Assembly (NCBI GenBank): GCA_046484975.1
Contig: JAWOHX010000040.1
Coordinates: forward strand, 1 to 18,845
DNA length: 18,845 nucleotides
Origin: JAWOHX01 sp046484975
GTDB taxonomy: Bacteria; Bacillota; Clostridia; DUPQ01
Direction: 5' to 3'
Part shown: positions 1 through 5,992 of the stretch, in pieces
Layout of the letters: every line of letters starts with the position of its first letter
Numbering within the stretch: position 1 is the stretch's first letter
Made by a program: the position numbers and the translations under genes
The notes under the pieces: generated by a model
What the model was told of the DNA's origin: nothing
Database searches by the model: none
Seen by the model: the letters and a program-made list of their open reading frames with translations, nothing else

Positions 1-387
1 TATAAAATCTCTTTCCAGGGACAACCGGTTATCCTGCTTCCTATCGACTCTCCATATGCCAGATTCCTGTTGGGTATCGAGTAAAAGGGTATGGCTCAAT
101 TCATTTGCAGACGTAGTGTCATCGACCACTATGAAGGCTATCGAATGAGCATTTCATCCAATCGTGCTGACCCAGCAACTGGTTTCCCAAACATGGCAAG
201 TCGATGGGCACTATCCAGGCTGAGGTAAAAGGGCTGCTTACGACCAGCGAAATGCCATAACCGAAGAAACTGTATTGCGTCTTAGGAGAATTTCAGTGTA
301 TGATATTGGAAATTCAATCTAGTGATTCCTTTTTTGTCCACATTAAAGGACTCATACCTGTGGGGGTATCAGCTTTTTGAAGACATT
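1..387. other. left-edge region without a recognisable gene
   Basis: I see no convincing gene here. Two short open stretches on the plus strand deserve mention. Bases 1-84 read through without a stop and end in TAA, giving a 27-residue tail ending LLGIE that could be the 3' end of a gene beginning outside the window. Bases 91 to about 228 hold an ATG-led stretch of about 45 codons preceded by AAAAGGG. I recognise neither as a protein family, and both are short enough to be chance. The stretch is more AT-rich than the genes to the right and looks like decayed sequence, continuous with the remnants that follow. Confidence 0.35.
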
Positions 388-435
388 TACTCAGTTATAT
401 CCTCCCATCTCTCTGGCTCCAATGGTTTATTGTTT
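388..435 (-). pseudogene. IS3-type transposase C-terminal remnant, left copy
   Basis: On the minus strand this piece encodes a short tail ending PLEPERWEDITE and a TAA stop, bounded upstream by another in-frame stop. The tail resembles the end of the better preserved remnant at 3525-3660 (SLVTERWKDAA), and the DNA matches at roughly 22 of 28 positions (the run around CAGAGAGATGG is identical). The right copy carries the ELGYMSP motif typical of IS3-family OrfB ends, so this is probably the same element further decayed. By itself it is too short to assign. Nothing of the catalytic DDE domain is visible here. Confidence 0.4.
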
Positions 436-655
436 TAGCCGAGAGCCATTTATCAGCAAAAGCGGGACCTTCCCAGGCCAGTACTACATTGGGCATATAT
501 ACCCATATTGTAAAAGAAGCAGATGAAAAGGCATCCAATGTACCCGATTATATATAAACTCCAAAAGCCAATGTATGACCTGGCAAGTTCATTGGCAAAG
601 ATCCTGTGTTTCAATAATAATACACTAAAAGCGTATCTACTGACATTTTTAAAAA

Positions 656-689
656 AACAAAAACCCCGGAACATCAATGGTTGTAGTTT
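656..689 (-). repeat. decayed copy of the tRNA operon terminator
   Basis: This stretch (AACAAAAACCCCGGAAC, a short loop, then GGTTGTAGTTTTTTT) aligns with the hairpin at 3844-3880 that ends the tRNA operon. The left arm retains ACCCCG, but the right arm has lost its complementarity (TTGTAG in place of TTACGGGG), so it should no longer form a strong hairpin. It sits in the same position relative to the tRNA-Cys-like sequence as in the intact copy, which shows that terminator and tRNA were duplicated together. Confidence 0.6.
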
Positions 690-692
690 TTT

Positions 693-767
693 TGGAAGCG
701 CCATCCAGATTTGAACTGGAGAATAGAGGTTTTGTTGTGCTCTACCTAGCTTCTTGTATCTTCTAAT
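693..767 (-). pseudogene. tRNA-Cys pseudogene (decayed duplicate)
   Basis: The 3' half of the intact tRNA-Cys at 3883-3957 is repeated here, with 37 consecutive identical bases (698-734 against 3888-3924) covering the acceptor 3' side, the T arm and part of the anticodon arm. The remaining 5' half is recognisable but diverged: the anticodon position reads CAA instead of GCA, the anticodon stem no longer pairs, and the D arm and 5' acceptor strand are lost. It cannot fold as a functional tRNA. Orientation is the same as the intact gene, making a direct repeat about 3.19 kb apart around the glycyl radical enzyme gene. It could be a relic of segmental duplication or of integration at the tRNA. 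Confidence 0.75.
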
Positions 768-1221
768 ATCATGCAATAATGCCCATTATTCATCTTTTTT
801 TTGCATACCAGCTCCTGGTCTCTTTTAGTCTCTTTTTGTCTTTTTTAATTTCAATCAGATAGTAAAATCGATTTGATTGTCGTTGGATTCCATGCTTCTT
901 TTTTACAACCACTTGGATTTGTAATATTAGCAATAGTTAGTGGCTGACAGTCACTCTCCCCGTTGGTTAATCACCAGCTACCAAGTGAGATTCAAATGTG
1001 TAAAAATTGTTGACATTAATACACTGTAACGACCATCGACTGTAGCGCTGGAGACTTGCCTCTTAGGCACCGTGAGATCTGATTGTGCAGTACCTGGAAC
1101 TAGATTCATTGCTTTGAAAACAACCAAAATGATTACAATCAGGACTCCTTTTAATTCAATATGTTATTCCTGCATCCTGCTTTGCAGCAGATGACGCAAC
1201 CTGTCCTGTGTGCGATCCGAT
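768..1221. other. gene-free stretch with short repeats downstream of the GRE gene
   Basis: No convincing gene. It contains three near-identical 10-base units (GTCTCTTTTA type) at 818-847, a single copy of an 11-base unit (ATCAGATAGTA) at 854-864 that is doubled near 3792, and the left copy of a repeat of about 38 bases at 963-1001. On the minus strand about 1155-973 is an open stretch of about 60 codons following AAAAGGAG, ending in HLNLTW and a stop. It lacks a standard start codon and I recognise no family. No clear U-tract terminator for the upstream GRE gene is visible. Confidence 0.4.
963..1001 (+). repeat. dispersed repeat of about 38 bp, left copy
   Basis: Bases 963-1001 match 3723-3761 with about five differences, all of them transitions, and the common core is ACCAAGTGARATTCAAATG. 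Both copies are in the same orientation. On the minus strand both can be read as HLN(L/F)TW followed by a stop, so they may derive from the end of a lost gene or from a mobile-element end. A short unit (ATCAGAYAGTA) accompanies each copy but lies on opposite sides of it, showing rearrangement. Confidence 0.6.
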
Positions 1222-3336
1222 TTAGAAACAATGTTCCGAACGCAGGATGACTTCTTCTTGCATAGCCGGGCTCAGATGGATGAAATAATCACTGTAACCA
1301 CCAACTCTGACAACGAGATCGCTGTATTGCTCAGGATTGTTTTTCGCCTTCAGCAGCGTATCCCGGTCCACAACATTCAGTTGGAGCTCAAAACCACCCC
1401 GGGCCATGAATGTACGGACCAGAGCAACCATTTTCTCCAGAGATGCTGGCTGAAAGCTGGAACGGCTAAACTTCAAGTTTATGGCAATGCCGCCGATAAA
1501 CGCATCATGCGGCCATTTCGTTGATGAGAGGATTGAGGCAGTCGGGCCTTCAGTTTCCCTGCCCTGAGCCGGACCTGAACCGTCTCCCAATGGAAACCCG
1601 GCAAGGCGGCCGTCCGGTGTAGCGCCAGTGCGGCTTCCCAGCTGCTCATGCATAATCCAGCAGAAAAGGCTGGGAATAAAACGATCGCCGCGCCAGGTCT
1701 TATGGCAGGTGACATCTTCAACGATCCAGGATGTCAGCAATGTGACAAACTGGTCAGCCTGATCATTATCATTGCCATATTTGGGAAATTGCTTAAGCAG
1801 TTTTTGGCGGAACGCCTCCTGACCATCAAAATTATCCTGTAAAATTTTCTGCAGCAGACCCAGGGTCAAATCTGCCTTTATATAAACCAGCTCCCGGATA
1901 ACTACCAGTGCATCGGCCAGATTGGCCAGTCCGACAAAAGAAGGCATGATCCAGTTGTAACGCGCACCCCCCTGATCAACATCCTTACCTCTGGCCAGGC
2001 AGTCGTCAACAAAACAGGACACCAGCGGATCACCACCGAAGGATTCCCGGGCCATCTGCAGACGATTCTGCTCGATCACTGAATCCCTGATTATTTTCTG
2101 CAATGATTGACGATAGATGTTTAAAAATTCGTCAAAACTGTCTATCACCTGGTTTTCTGCTATCGCTATCAGATCAAGGAGCGGTTGAACCAGGTTGATA
2201 TAAGGACTGGCGACCCAGACAGCTGAGCATGCAATAGGGGTTATCTCAACACAGGTGCTGTGGATATAGCTGCATGACTCTTCGCTGCTCAAGCCGTACC
2301 CACGCAGACCGCATCTGATTACTTCATCATTGAATAACGCCGGATGCGAAAGCCCTTCTGCCAACAGGGCACAACTTCGCCGCAAAACCCGCTCTGGAGT
2401 CTGCGGTGTGACACAAAGCCCTATGCCTGGATAGCTTAGTCGCGTATGGCTGATGCTTTCGATAAACAACTCAGTCAGTTGATTTGTAATGTCCTGCCCC
2501 GCAGCGTCGGCACCGCCAACCATCAGCCCAACGGCCAGTCCTTTGGGAATTATCATGTTGAAAAGAAGGCATAGGCAGTCAATCATTTCCTGGGCGCTGT
2601 CTTCGTCAATTCTTCCCTGAAGAAGATCACGCTCATAATATGGAAGAAGGTAGCGATCCGGCCGACCCAGCTGGTACAGGCCTTCGAGGCAGAAGGTTAC
2701 AAAATGTACAGACTGCAGGGCTTCGCTGAATGTTTCTGCCGGCTGCAGCGGAACTTTTCGGCAACGACTGGCAATCAGTTTCAACTCAGCCCGACGCTGA
2801 GGTTCTTTGCAGAAGACTGCCTGTTCATCAGCAAACTCAGCATACTGTTTTGCGTATGCTGACACCCCGTCCAGGGCGATCAGGCATGCCTGATAAAAAT
2901 CATGTCTGGCCATATCCTGCGGGCTTGCGATATCCAGCTGTCTTTGGTAAACGATAATCTCATGGATGATTCCATCAATCCCCAGCCTGAGCAGTTTTTC
3001 GTAATCTATGGCCATGTGTGAAGCCTGACCGCCTGTTTGCGGCATGGTGGTGGTAAACATATCTTCATAACCGGCCAGCTCACTTTGCTCTTCGACCGTA
3101 AGCTGTCTGTGGCATGGTCTGCCTACAATCAGTTCATACGCGTTGATTTGCGGTGATGCAAGGCGCAGCATGTAAGCCTTAGTGGCTGCTGTTCTCTGGA
3201 GGTGACTGACAGCGCCACGGTTTTTCAGCCAGCCGCGATACCAGTTCAACTGGTTTTCCCGGCTCCGGACCCCTGGTGGTGCTTGTTCCAGCGTTAACTG
3301 CCTTAATGGCTCAATTCGCCAAGTCTTCTTACCCAT
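1222..3336 (-). CDS. glycyl radical enzyme (PFL-like, uncharacterised clade)
   Basis: This 704-residue protein belongs to the glycyl radical enzymes, anaerobic enzymes that use a backbone glycyl radical to make a cysteine thiyl radical. The C-terminal radical loop reads RVGGYSDYF, with the radical glycine near residue 680. The active-site loop has Cys362 and Glu364 in the motif STCVEITP. Pyruvate formate-lyase has two adjacent cysteines there, so this is not a PFL. Characterised eliminases and dehydratases (glycerol, choline, hydroxyproline, isethionate) have GCVEP, and here Gly is replaced by Thr and Pro by Ile. The substrate is unknown. I chose the ATG at 3336 because AAGGAG lies 6 bases upstream; an in-frame ATG at 3423 would add 29 unconvincing residues and overlaps the likely -10 box. 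No activating radical-SAM enzyme is adjacent. Family confidence is high; the reaction cannot be assigned. Confidence 0.93.
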   Translation of the reverse strand: MGKKTWRIEPLRQLTLEQAPPGVRSRENQLNWYRGWLKNRGAVSHLQRTAATKAYMLRLASPQINAYELIVGRPCHRQLTVEEQSELAGYEDMFTTTMPQTGGQASHMAIDYEKLLRLGIDGIIHEIIVYQRQLDIASPQDMARHDFYQACLIALDGVSAYAKQYAEFADEQAVFCKEPQRRAELKLIASRCRKVPLQPAETFSEALQSVHFVTFCLEGLYQLGRPDRYLLPYYERDLLQGRIDEDSAQEMIDCLCLLFNMIIPKGLAVGLMVGGADAAGQDITNQLTELFIESISHTRLSYPGIGLCVTPQTPERVLRRSCALLAEGLSHPALFNDEVIRCGLRGYGLSSEESCSYIHSTCVEITPIACSAVWVASPYINLVQPLLDLIAIAENQVIDSFDEFLNIYRQSLQKIIRDSVIEQNRLQMARESFGGDPLVSCFVDDCLARGKDVDQGGARYNWIMPSFVGLANLADALVVIRELVYIKADLTLGLLQKILQDNFDGQEAFRQKLLKQFPKYGNDNDQADQFVTLLTSWIVEDVTCHKTWRGDRFIPSLFCWIMHEQLGSRTGATPDGRLAGFPLGDGSGPAQGRETEGPTASILSSTKWPHDAFIGGIAINLKFSRSSFQPASLEKMVALVRTFMARGGFELQLNVVDRDTLLKAKNNPEQYSDLVVRVGGYSDYFIHLSPAMQEEVILRSEHCF

Positions 3337-3342
3337 GGAATG

Positions 3343-3348
3343 CTCCTT
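3343..3348 (-). promoter_or_regulatory. ribosome binding site deciding the GRE start
   Basis: AAGGAG on the minus strand, 6 bases before the ATG at 3336, supports the shorter reading of the glycyl radical enzyme over the upstream ATG at 3423, which has no such site. Confidence 0.75.
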
Positions 3349-3421
3349 CTCACTGAGCAAAATGATTATCTGCTGATCGCCGTGGCAGAAAATGATACTA
3401 GATCCCAGATTCCACATTTGC

Positions 3422-3450
3422 ATTATACAATATTTTTTTGCGTGATTACC
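3422..3450 (-). promoter_or_regulatory. probable promoter of the GRE gene
   Basis: A perfect TATAAT -10 box lies at 3422-3427 on the minus strand, in an A/T-rich setting. No good TTGACA-like box lies 17 bases upstream, which would fit a promoter needing an activator. Transcription would begin near 3415 and give a leader of about 80 bases. The inverted repeat at 3442-3469 covers the expected -35 position. Confidence 0.45.
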
Positions 3451-3469
3451 CTCTTTTCATGGAAATCAC
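3442..3469. promoter_or_regulatory. candidate operator: inverted repeat GTGATT-N16-AATCAC
   Basis: A perfect 6-base inverted repeat (GTGATT and AATCAC, 16 bases between) lies over the expected -35 position of the GRE promoter. The position suits a regulator site. The spacing is wider than the CRP/FNR consensus (TGTGA-N6-TCACA type), so I do not assign it to that family. It could be chance. Confidence 0.3.
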
Positions 3470-3524
3470 TTTTCTTCGCATCATTTTTTAGAATCAGGAC
3501 ATCAATCTTTTTGTAGACAATTTT

Positions 3525-3660
3525 TTAAGCTGCATCCTTCCATCTCTCTGTTACCAATGATCTGGAATATTCACCCGGCGACATATATCCGAGTTCTTCT
3601 GAATCCTTTCCACATTTTGAAACAATATATTTCATCAAACACCTCCGCAATTACAGGCTT
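3525..3660 (-). pseudogene. IS3-family OrfB transposase C-terminal remnant, right copy
   Basis: On the minus strand the last frame reads SEELGYMSPGEYSRSLVTERWKDAA and a stop at 3525-3527. The piece just before it, in a neighbouring frame, reads ERIQK. IS3-family OrfB proteins end in RIQKxLGYxSPxEY, so one small frameshift splits this motif. Upstream (to about 3660) the match fades into a decayed KPVIAEVFDE-like stretch. The catalytic DDE domain is absent and no terminal repeats are evident, so this is a dead fragment. A shorter related tail lies at 388-435 in the same orientation. Confidence 0.6.
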
Positions 3661-3722
3661 TTTTGTCTCATCAGACTTCCGGTGTACCTGCTCCTTTTTC
3701 ATTGTTCCAGAAGGTCCCACCG

Positions 3723-3761
3723 CTGGTTGATCGCCAACTACCAAGTGAAATTCAAATGTCC
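3723..3761 (+). repeat. dispersed repeat of about 38 bp, right copy
   Basis: Counterpart of 963-1001, with the shared core ACCAAGTGARATTCAAATG. Weaker similarity continues for a dozen bases to the right with one indel. An open minus-strand frame runs through it (3792-3571), but its sequence resembles no protein known to me and it crosses the transposase remnant out of frame. Confidence 0.6.
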
Positions 3762-3791
3762 GATAAATCGTCCGCACCCCTCTACCCATCA

Positions 3792-3813
3792 ATCAGACAG
3801 TAATCAGACAGTA
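3792..3813 (+). repeat. tandem pair of 11-bp units (ATCAGACAGTA)
   Basis: Two perfect adjacent copies of ATCAGACAGTA. A single copy with one difference (ATCAGATAGTA) lies at 854-864, also followed by AAAT. They belong to the set of dispersed repeats on both sides of the GRE gene. Confidence 0.7.
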
Positions 3814-3846
3814 AAATGGATTTTCACAGAAACATCTGGAAATAAC

Positions 3847-3880
3847 AAAACCCCGTAACGCCCTTGGTTACGGGGTTTTT
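3847..3880 (-). terminator. terminator of the tRNA operon
   Basis: A hairpin with a stem of about 13 pairs (AAAACCCCGTAAC pairing with GTTACGGGGTTTT, loop of 7) begins three bases past the 3' end of tRNA-Cys. On the minus strand the stem ends in TTTTGTTATT. The A/T-flanked GC stem is characteristic of an intrinsic terminator and is nearly symmetrical, so it could act in both directions. Confidence 0.8.
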
Positions 3881-3882
3881 CC

Positions 3883-3957
<75 letters not shown>

Positions 3958-3964
3958 CAATGTC

Positions 3965-3993
3965 GAAAAGCGGCAATAGGATTACCGCTTTTC
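3965..3993 (-). other. hairpin between tRNA-Gly and tRNA-Cys
   Basis: A perfect 9-pair stem (GAAAAGCGG with CCGCTTTTC, loop of 11) fills most of the 36-base spacer and abuts the encoded 3' end of tRNA-Gly. It may be a processing signal or a leaky attenuator that lowers tRNA-Cys expression. The U-run lies inside the stem, so it is not a strong terminator. Confidence 0.6.
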
Positions 3994-4068
3994 TGGAGCG
4001 GGTTACGAGATTTGAACTCGCGACTTTCACCTTGGCAAGGTGACACTCTACCGCTGAGTTAAACCCGC
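3994..4068 (-). tRNA. tRNA-Gly (GCC)
   Basis: Cloverleaf on the minus strand with acceptor GCGGGTT pairing with AACCCGC, D-loop AGCGGTAGA, anticodon GCC in the loop TTGCCAA closed by CACCT-type pairs, and a T arm with GTTCAAAT. The CCA end is encoded (TCCA). It is 5 bases after tRNA-Phe. Confidence 0.96.
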
Positions 4069-4073
4069 AAATT

Positions 4074-4149
<76 letters not shown>

Positions 4150-4153
4150 ATAT

Positions 4154-4230
4154 TGGCGACCCGGAAGGGGCTCGAACCCTCGACCTCCAGCGTGACAGGC
4201 TGGCATTCTAACCAACTGAACTACCGGGCC
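4154..4230 (-). tRNA. tRNA-Asp (GTC)
   Basis: Cloverleaf on the minus strand with acceptor GGCCCGG pairing with CCGGGTC (one G-U pair), D-loop AGTTGGTTAGA, anticodon GTC in CTGTCAC, T loop TTCGAGC and encoded GCCA end. It is 8 bases after tRNA-Val. Confidence 0.97.
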
Positions 4231-4238
4231 ATCGTTTT

Positions 4239-4314
4239 TGGTGGGCGCAATAGGGCTCGAACCTATGACCCTCTGCTTGTAAGGCAGATGCTCTCCCAGC
4301 TGAGCTATGCGCCC
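4239..4314 (-). tRNA. tRNA-Val (TAC)
   Basis: First gene of the tRNA operon. The acceptor GGGCGCA pairs with TGCGCCC, the D loop is AGCTGGGAGA, the anticodon is TAC in CTTACAA, the T loop is TTCGAGC and the ACCA end is encoded. A consensus-like promoter lies just upstream at 4339-4367. Confidence 0.97.
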
Positions 4315-4338
4315 CAGTGACTTTCAGCGTCAAAAAAA

Positions 4339-4367
4339 AGTATACCGAATCCAGTAAAAAAAGTCAA
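4339..4367 (-). promoter_or_regulatory. promoter of the tRNA operon
   Basis: On the minus strand TTGACT (4362-4367) and TATACT (4339-4344) are separated by exactly 17 bases, a strong vegetative promoter. Transcription would start near 4332, about 18 bases before tRNA-Val. The -35 box overlaps the stop codon of hslO, and no terminator separates the two, so hslO transcripts probably also run into the tRNAs. Confidence 0.85.
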
Positions 4368-5236
4368 TCACAAAATCCCTCTATGCATTTTTTCAATTCC
4401 TCTGGATGGTACGAATATTTCCTGTTGCAGAAATGGCAGGATACTTCCACAAGCTCCTTTTTCCCGGTCATTGACAGCAGCTCTTTCCTGCCCAGCGCCA
4501 ACAGTCCCCTCTTCATCCTCTGCTCCGAACAATCGCACCGATATTCCGTTTCTTTTACCGCGAGCACGGACATGTTTTCCTTGCCAAGGACATGCTCCAG
4601 CATCCTTGCCGGGTCCCCTGTCGTTTGTGCAAAATGGGAAAAAGACTGAATATCGCCCATTCTGTTCTCCAAAAGCTTGATGACCTGGTCTTTTGCACCA
4701 GGCATGGCCTGGAGGATCAGTCCCGCGGAAATATCCACGGTCATGTCCGGGTGCAACGCAACTCCCAGTGCCACCAGCGTGGGGATTTGCTCGGAACGTG
4801 TGAAATAAAGGGCGAGATCCTCCCCGATTTCCCCTGTTGCCAGTGGGATGACCCCGGTATAGGGCTGGCCGCTCCCCATGTCCTTGATGATGCTCAGGAA
4901 CCCTTTTCCTACAAGGCTTCCAATGCTTTTGTTGTCCCCGTAATCAGTATAATCGTTGTTGAGCACATATCCCTTGAGGATACTCTTCCCGTCGGAAACC
5001 ACCACCACGCCACCCATTGGCCCGTCCCCTCTCACCTGGAAAGTGGTTTTGATTCCCGTACCCTTGTCCATTTCGGAAAGCATGGCCGCTGAGGACAAGC
5101 CCCTTCCCAAGGCGACAGCGGCATAAGGATTCAATCCTTGTTCCAGTATCGCCCGTTCCAGAACCTTGCTTGTCGTGACTCCGAACGCCCTGATTGTCGC
5201 ATCAAAGGCAATGGCACGTATCGATATGTCTTTCAC
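4364..5236 (-). CDS. hslO: Hsp33 redox-regulated holdase chaperone
   Basis: This 290-residue protein is Hsp33, a cytoplasmic chaperone that binds unfolding proteins under oxidative stress. The N-terminal substrate-binding domain covers about residues 1-180, with the motifs GRGLSSAAML and VRGDGPMGGV. The C-terminal redox switch carries the zinc ligands Cys234 and Cys236 (CDC) and Cys267 and Cys270 (CHFC). In known Hsp33 proteins these release zinc and form disulfides on oxidation, activating the chaperone. Length is normal for the family. The start is GTG: its GTGA overlaps the TGA stop of the methyltransferase by 4 bases, which points to translational coupling. It is the last gene of the seven-gene run, and the tRNA promoter overlaps its 3' end. 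Confidence 0.97.
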   Translation of the reverse strand: MKDISIRAIAFDATIRAFGVTTSKVLERAILEQGLNPYAAVALGRGLSSAAMLSEMDKGTGIKTTFQVRGDGPMGGVVVVSDGKSILKGYVLNNDYTDYGDNKSIGSLVGKGFLSIIKDMGSGQPYTGVIPLATGEIGEDLALYFTRSEQIPTLVALGVALHPDMTVDISAGLILQAMPGAKDQVIKLLENRMGDIQSFSHFAQTTGDPARMLEHVLGKENMSVLAVKETEYRCDCSEQRMKRGLLALGRKELLSMTGKKELVEVSCHFCNRKYSYHPEELKKCIEGFCD

Positions 5237-5982
5237 TTTGCCTCTTCCTTTTTGATGACCAGAAAAGCCCTTTCGGTGTCCTCACCGGCCTTACGCAATG
5301 TTTTGTCGTTGAAAACACCCTTTACCCGGAAGCCTGCTTCCGAAGCCATGTGCTCCAGCTCCTTGATCTCATATACCCGCTGCACATGGCTGTCCTCATG
5401 CTTTGAATAGCATCCGTTTTCATTCCTCATGAAATAGGTGATATCCATCCTGCATGTTCCTTTGCCAGAATGGTAGGTATTCTCCCATATGTATGACACA
5501 TCCTGGTCTATCTCGTAAAAGACATTGTTGGCATAGACATGCTCAAACTTGAAGCGGGTGTTGACATCGAACACAAACACCCCTCCCGGATTCAGGAAAG
5601 TATAGACCAGCCTCATCAACCTGCAGATCCTTCTTGCTTCGGTGATATGGTTGATGCCATCCAGAAAACACACCGCGGCGTCCACTGTGCCATATAGATT
5701 CAGTCTACTGATATCCTGATTGATCCAAAGGATGTCCTTGTTGTTCTTCTCATGGGCCTTGGACAACATCTCCCGGGAAACATCCACTCCGGTCATGTCA
5801 TATCCCAACCGATGCAGTTCCAGGGTAAGTGTGCCCGTCCCGCAGGCCAAATCCACCACGGAGGATGGTGGGGTCTTCATGAATTTCTGAAACAAACGGT
5901 GAATATAGGCAGCGTAACCCGGATAATCCACATCCGCCATCAGCACATCATAGAACCGGGCAGTGTTGTCATACATGCTCAT
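5233..5982 (-). CDS. class I SAM-dependent methyltransferase
   Basis: A 249-residue Rossmann-fold methyltransferase. Motif I is VVDLACGTGTLT (residues 42-53), followed by the acidic GVDVS (65-69) that would contact the adenosylmethionine ribose, and the post-motif NPGGVFVFDVN (131-141). The N-terminal YDNTARFYDVLM is common in small-molecule or unknown-substrate methyltransferases of Bacillota that travel with hslO or cell-envelope genes. The substrate cannot be inferred. It starts 10 bases after the protease gene, with AAAGG upstream of the ATG at 5982, and shares 4 bases with hslO. The pairing with hslO may be a matter of co-expression rather than function. Confidence 0.9.
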   Translation of the reverse strand: MSMYDNTARFYDVLMADVDYPGYAAYIHRLFQKFMKTPPSSVVDLACGTGTLTLELHRLGYDMTGVDVSREMLSKAHEKNNKDILWINQDISRLNLYGTVDAAVCFLDGINHITEARRICRLMRLVYTFLNPGGVFVFDVNTRFKFEHVYANNVFYEIDQDVSYIWENTYHSGKGTCRMDITYFMRNENGCYSKHEDSHVQRVYEIKELEHMASEAGFRVKGVFNDKTLRKAGEDTERAFLVIKKEEAK

Positions 5983-5992
5983 AGCAGGCCTT

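Noticed and set aside
453..776. Minus-strand open frame of 107 codons
   Set aside because: It crosses the decayed tRNA-Cys and terminator copy, has no ribosome binding site, and resembles no family.
818..847. CRISPR array
   Set aside because: The units are 10 bases with no spacers, and no cas gene is present.
1141..1221. Terminator after the GRE gene
   Set aside because: Only a short CTGC/GCAG-type stem can be drawn, and no U tract follows it.
1222..3336. Pyruvate formate-lyase (pflB)
   Set aside because: The active-site loop has a single cysteine (TCVE) rather than the adjacent Cys-Cys of PFL.
3571..3792. Minus-strand open frame of 73 codons
   Set aside because: It runs through the repeat and then through the transposase remnant out of its coding frame, and the IS3 motif appears in the neighbouring frames.
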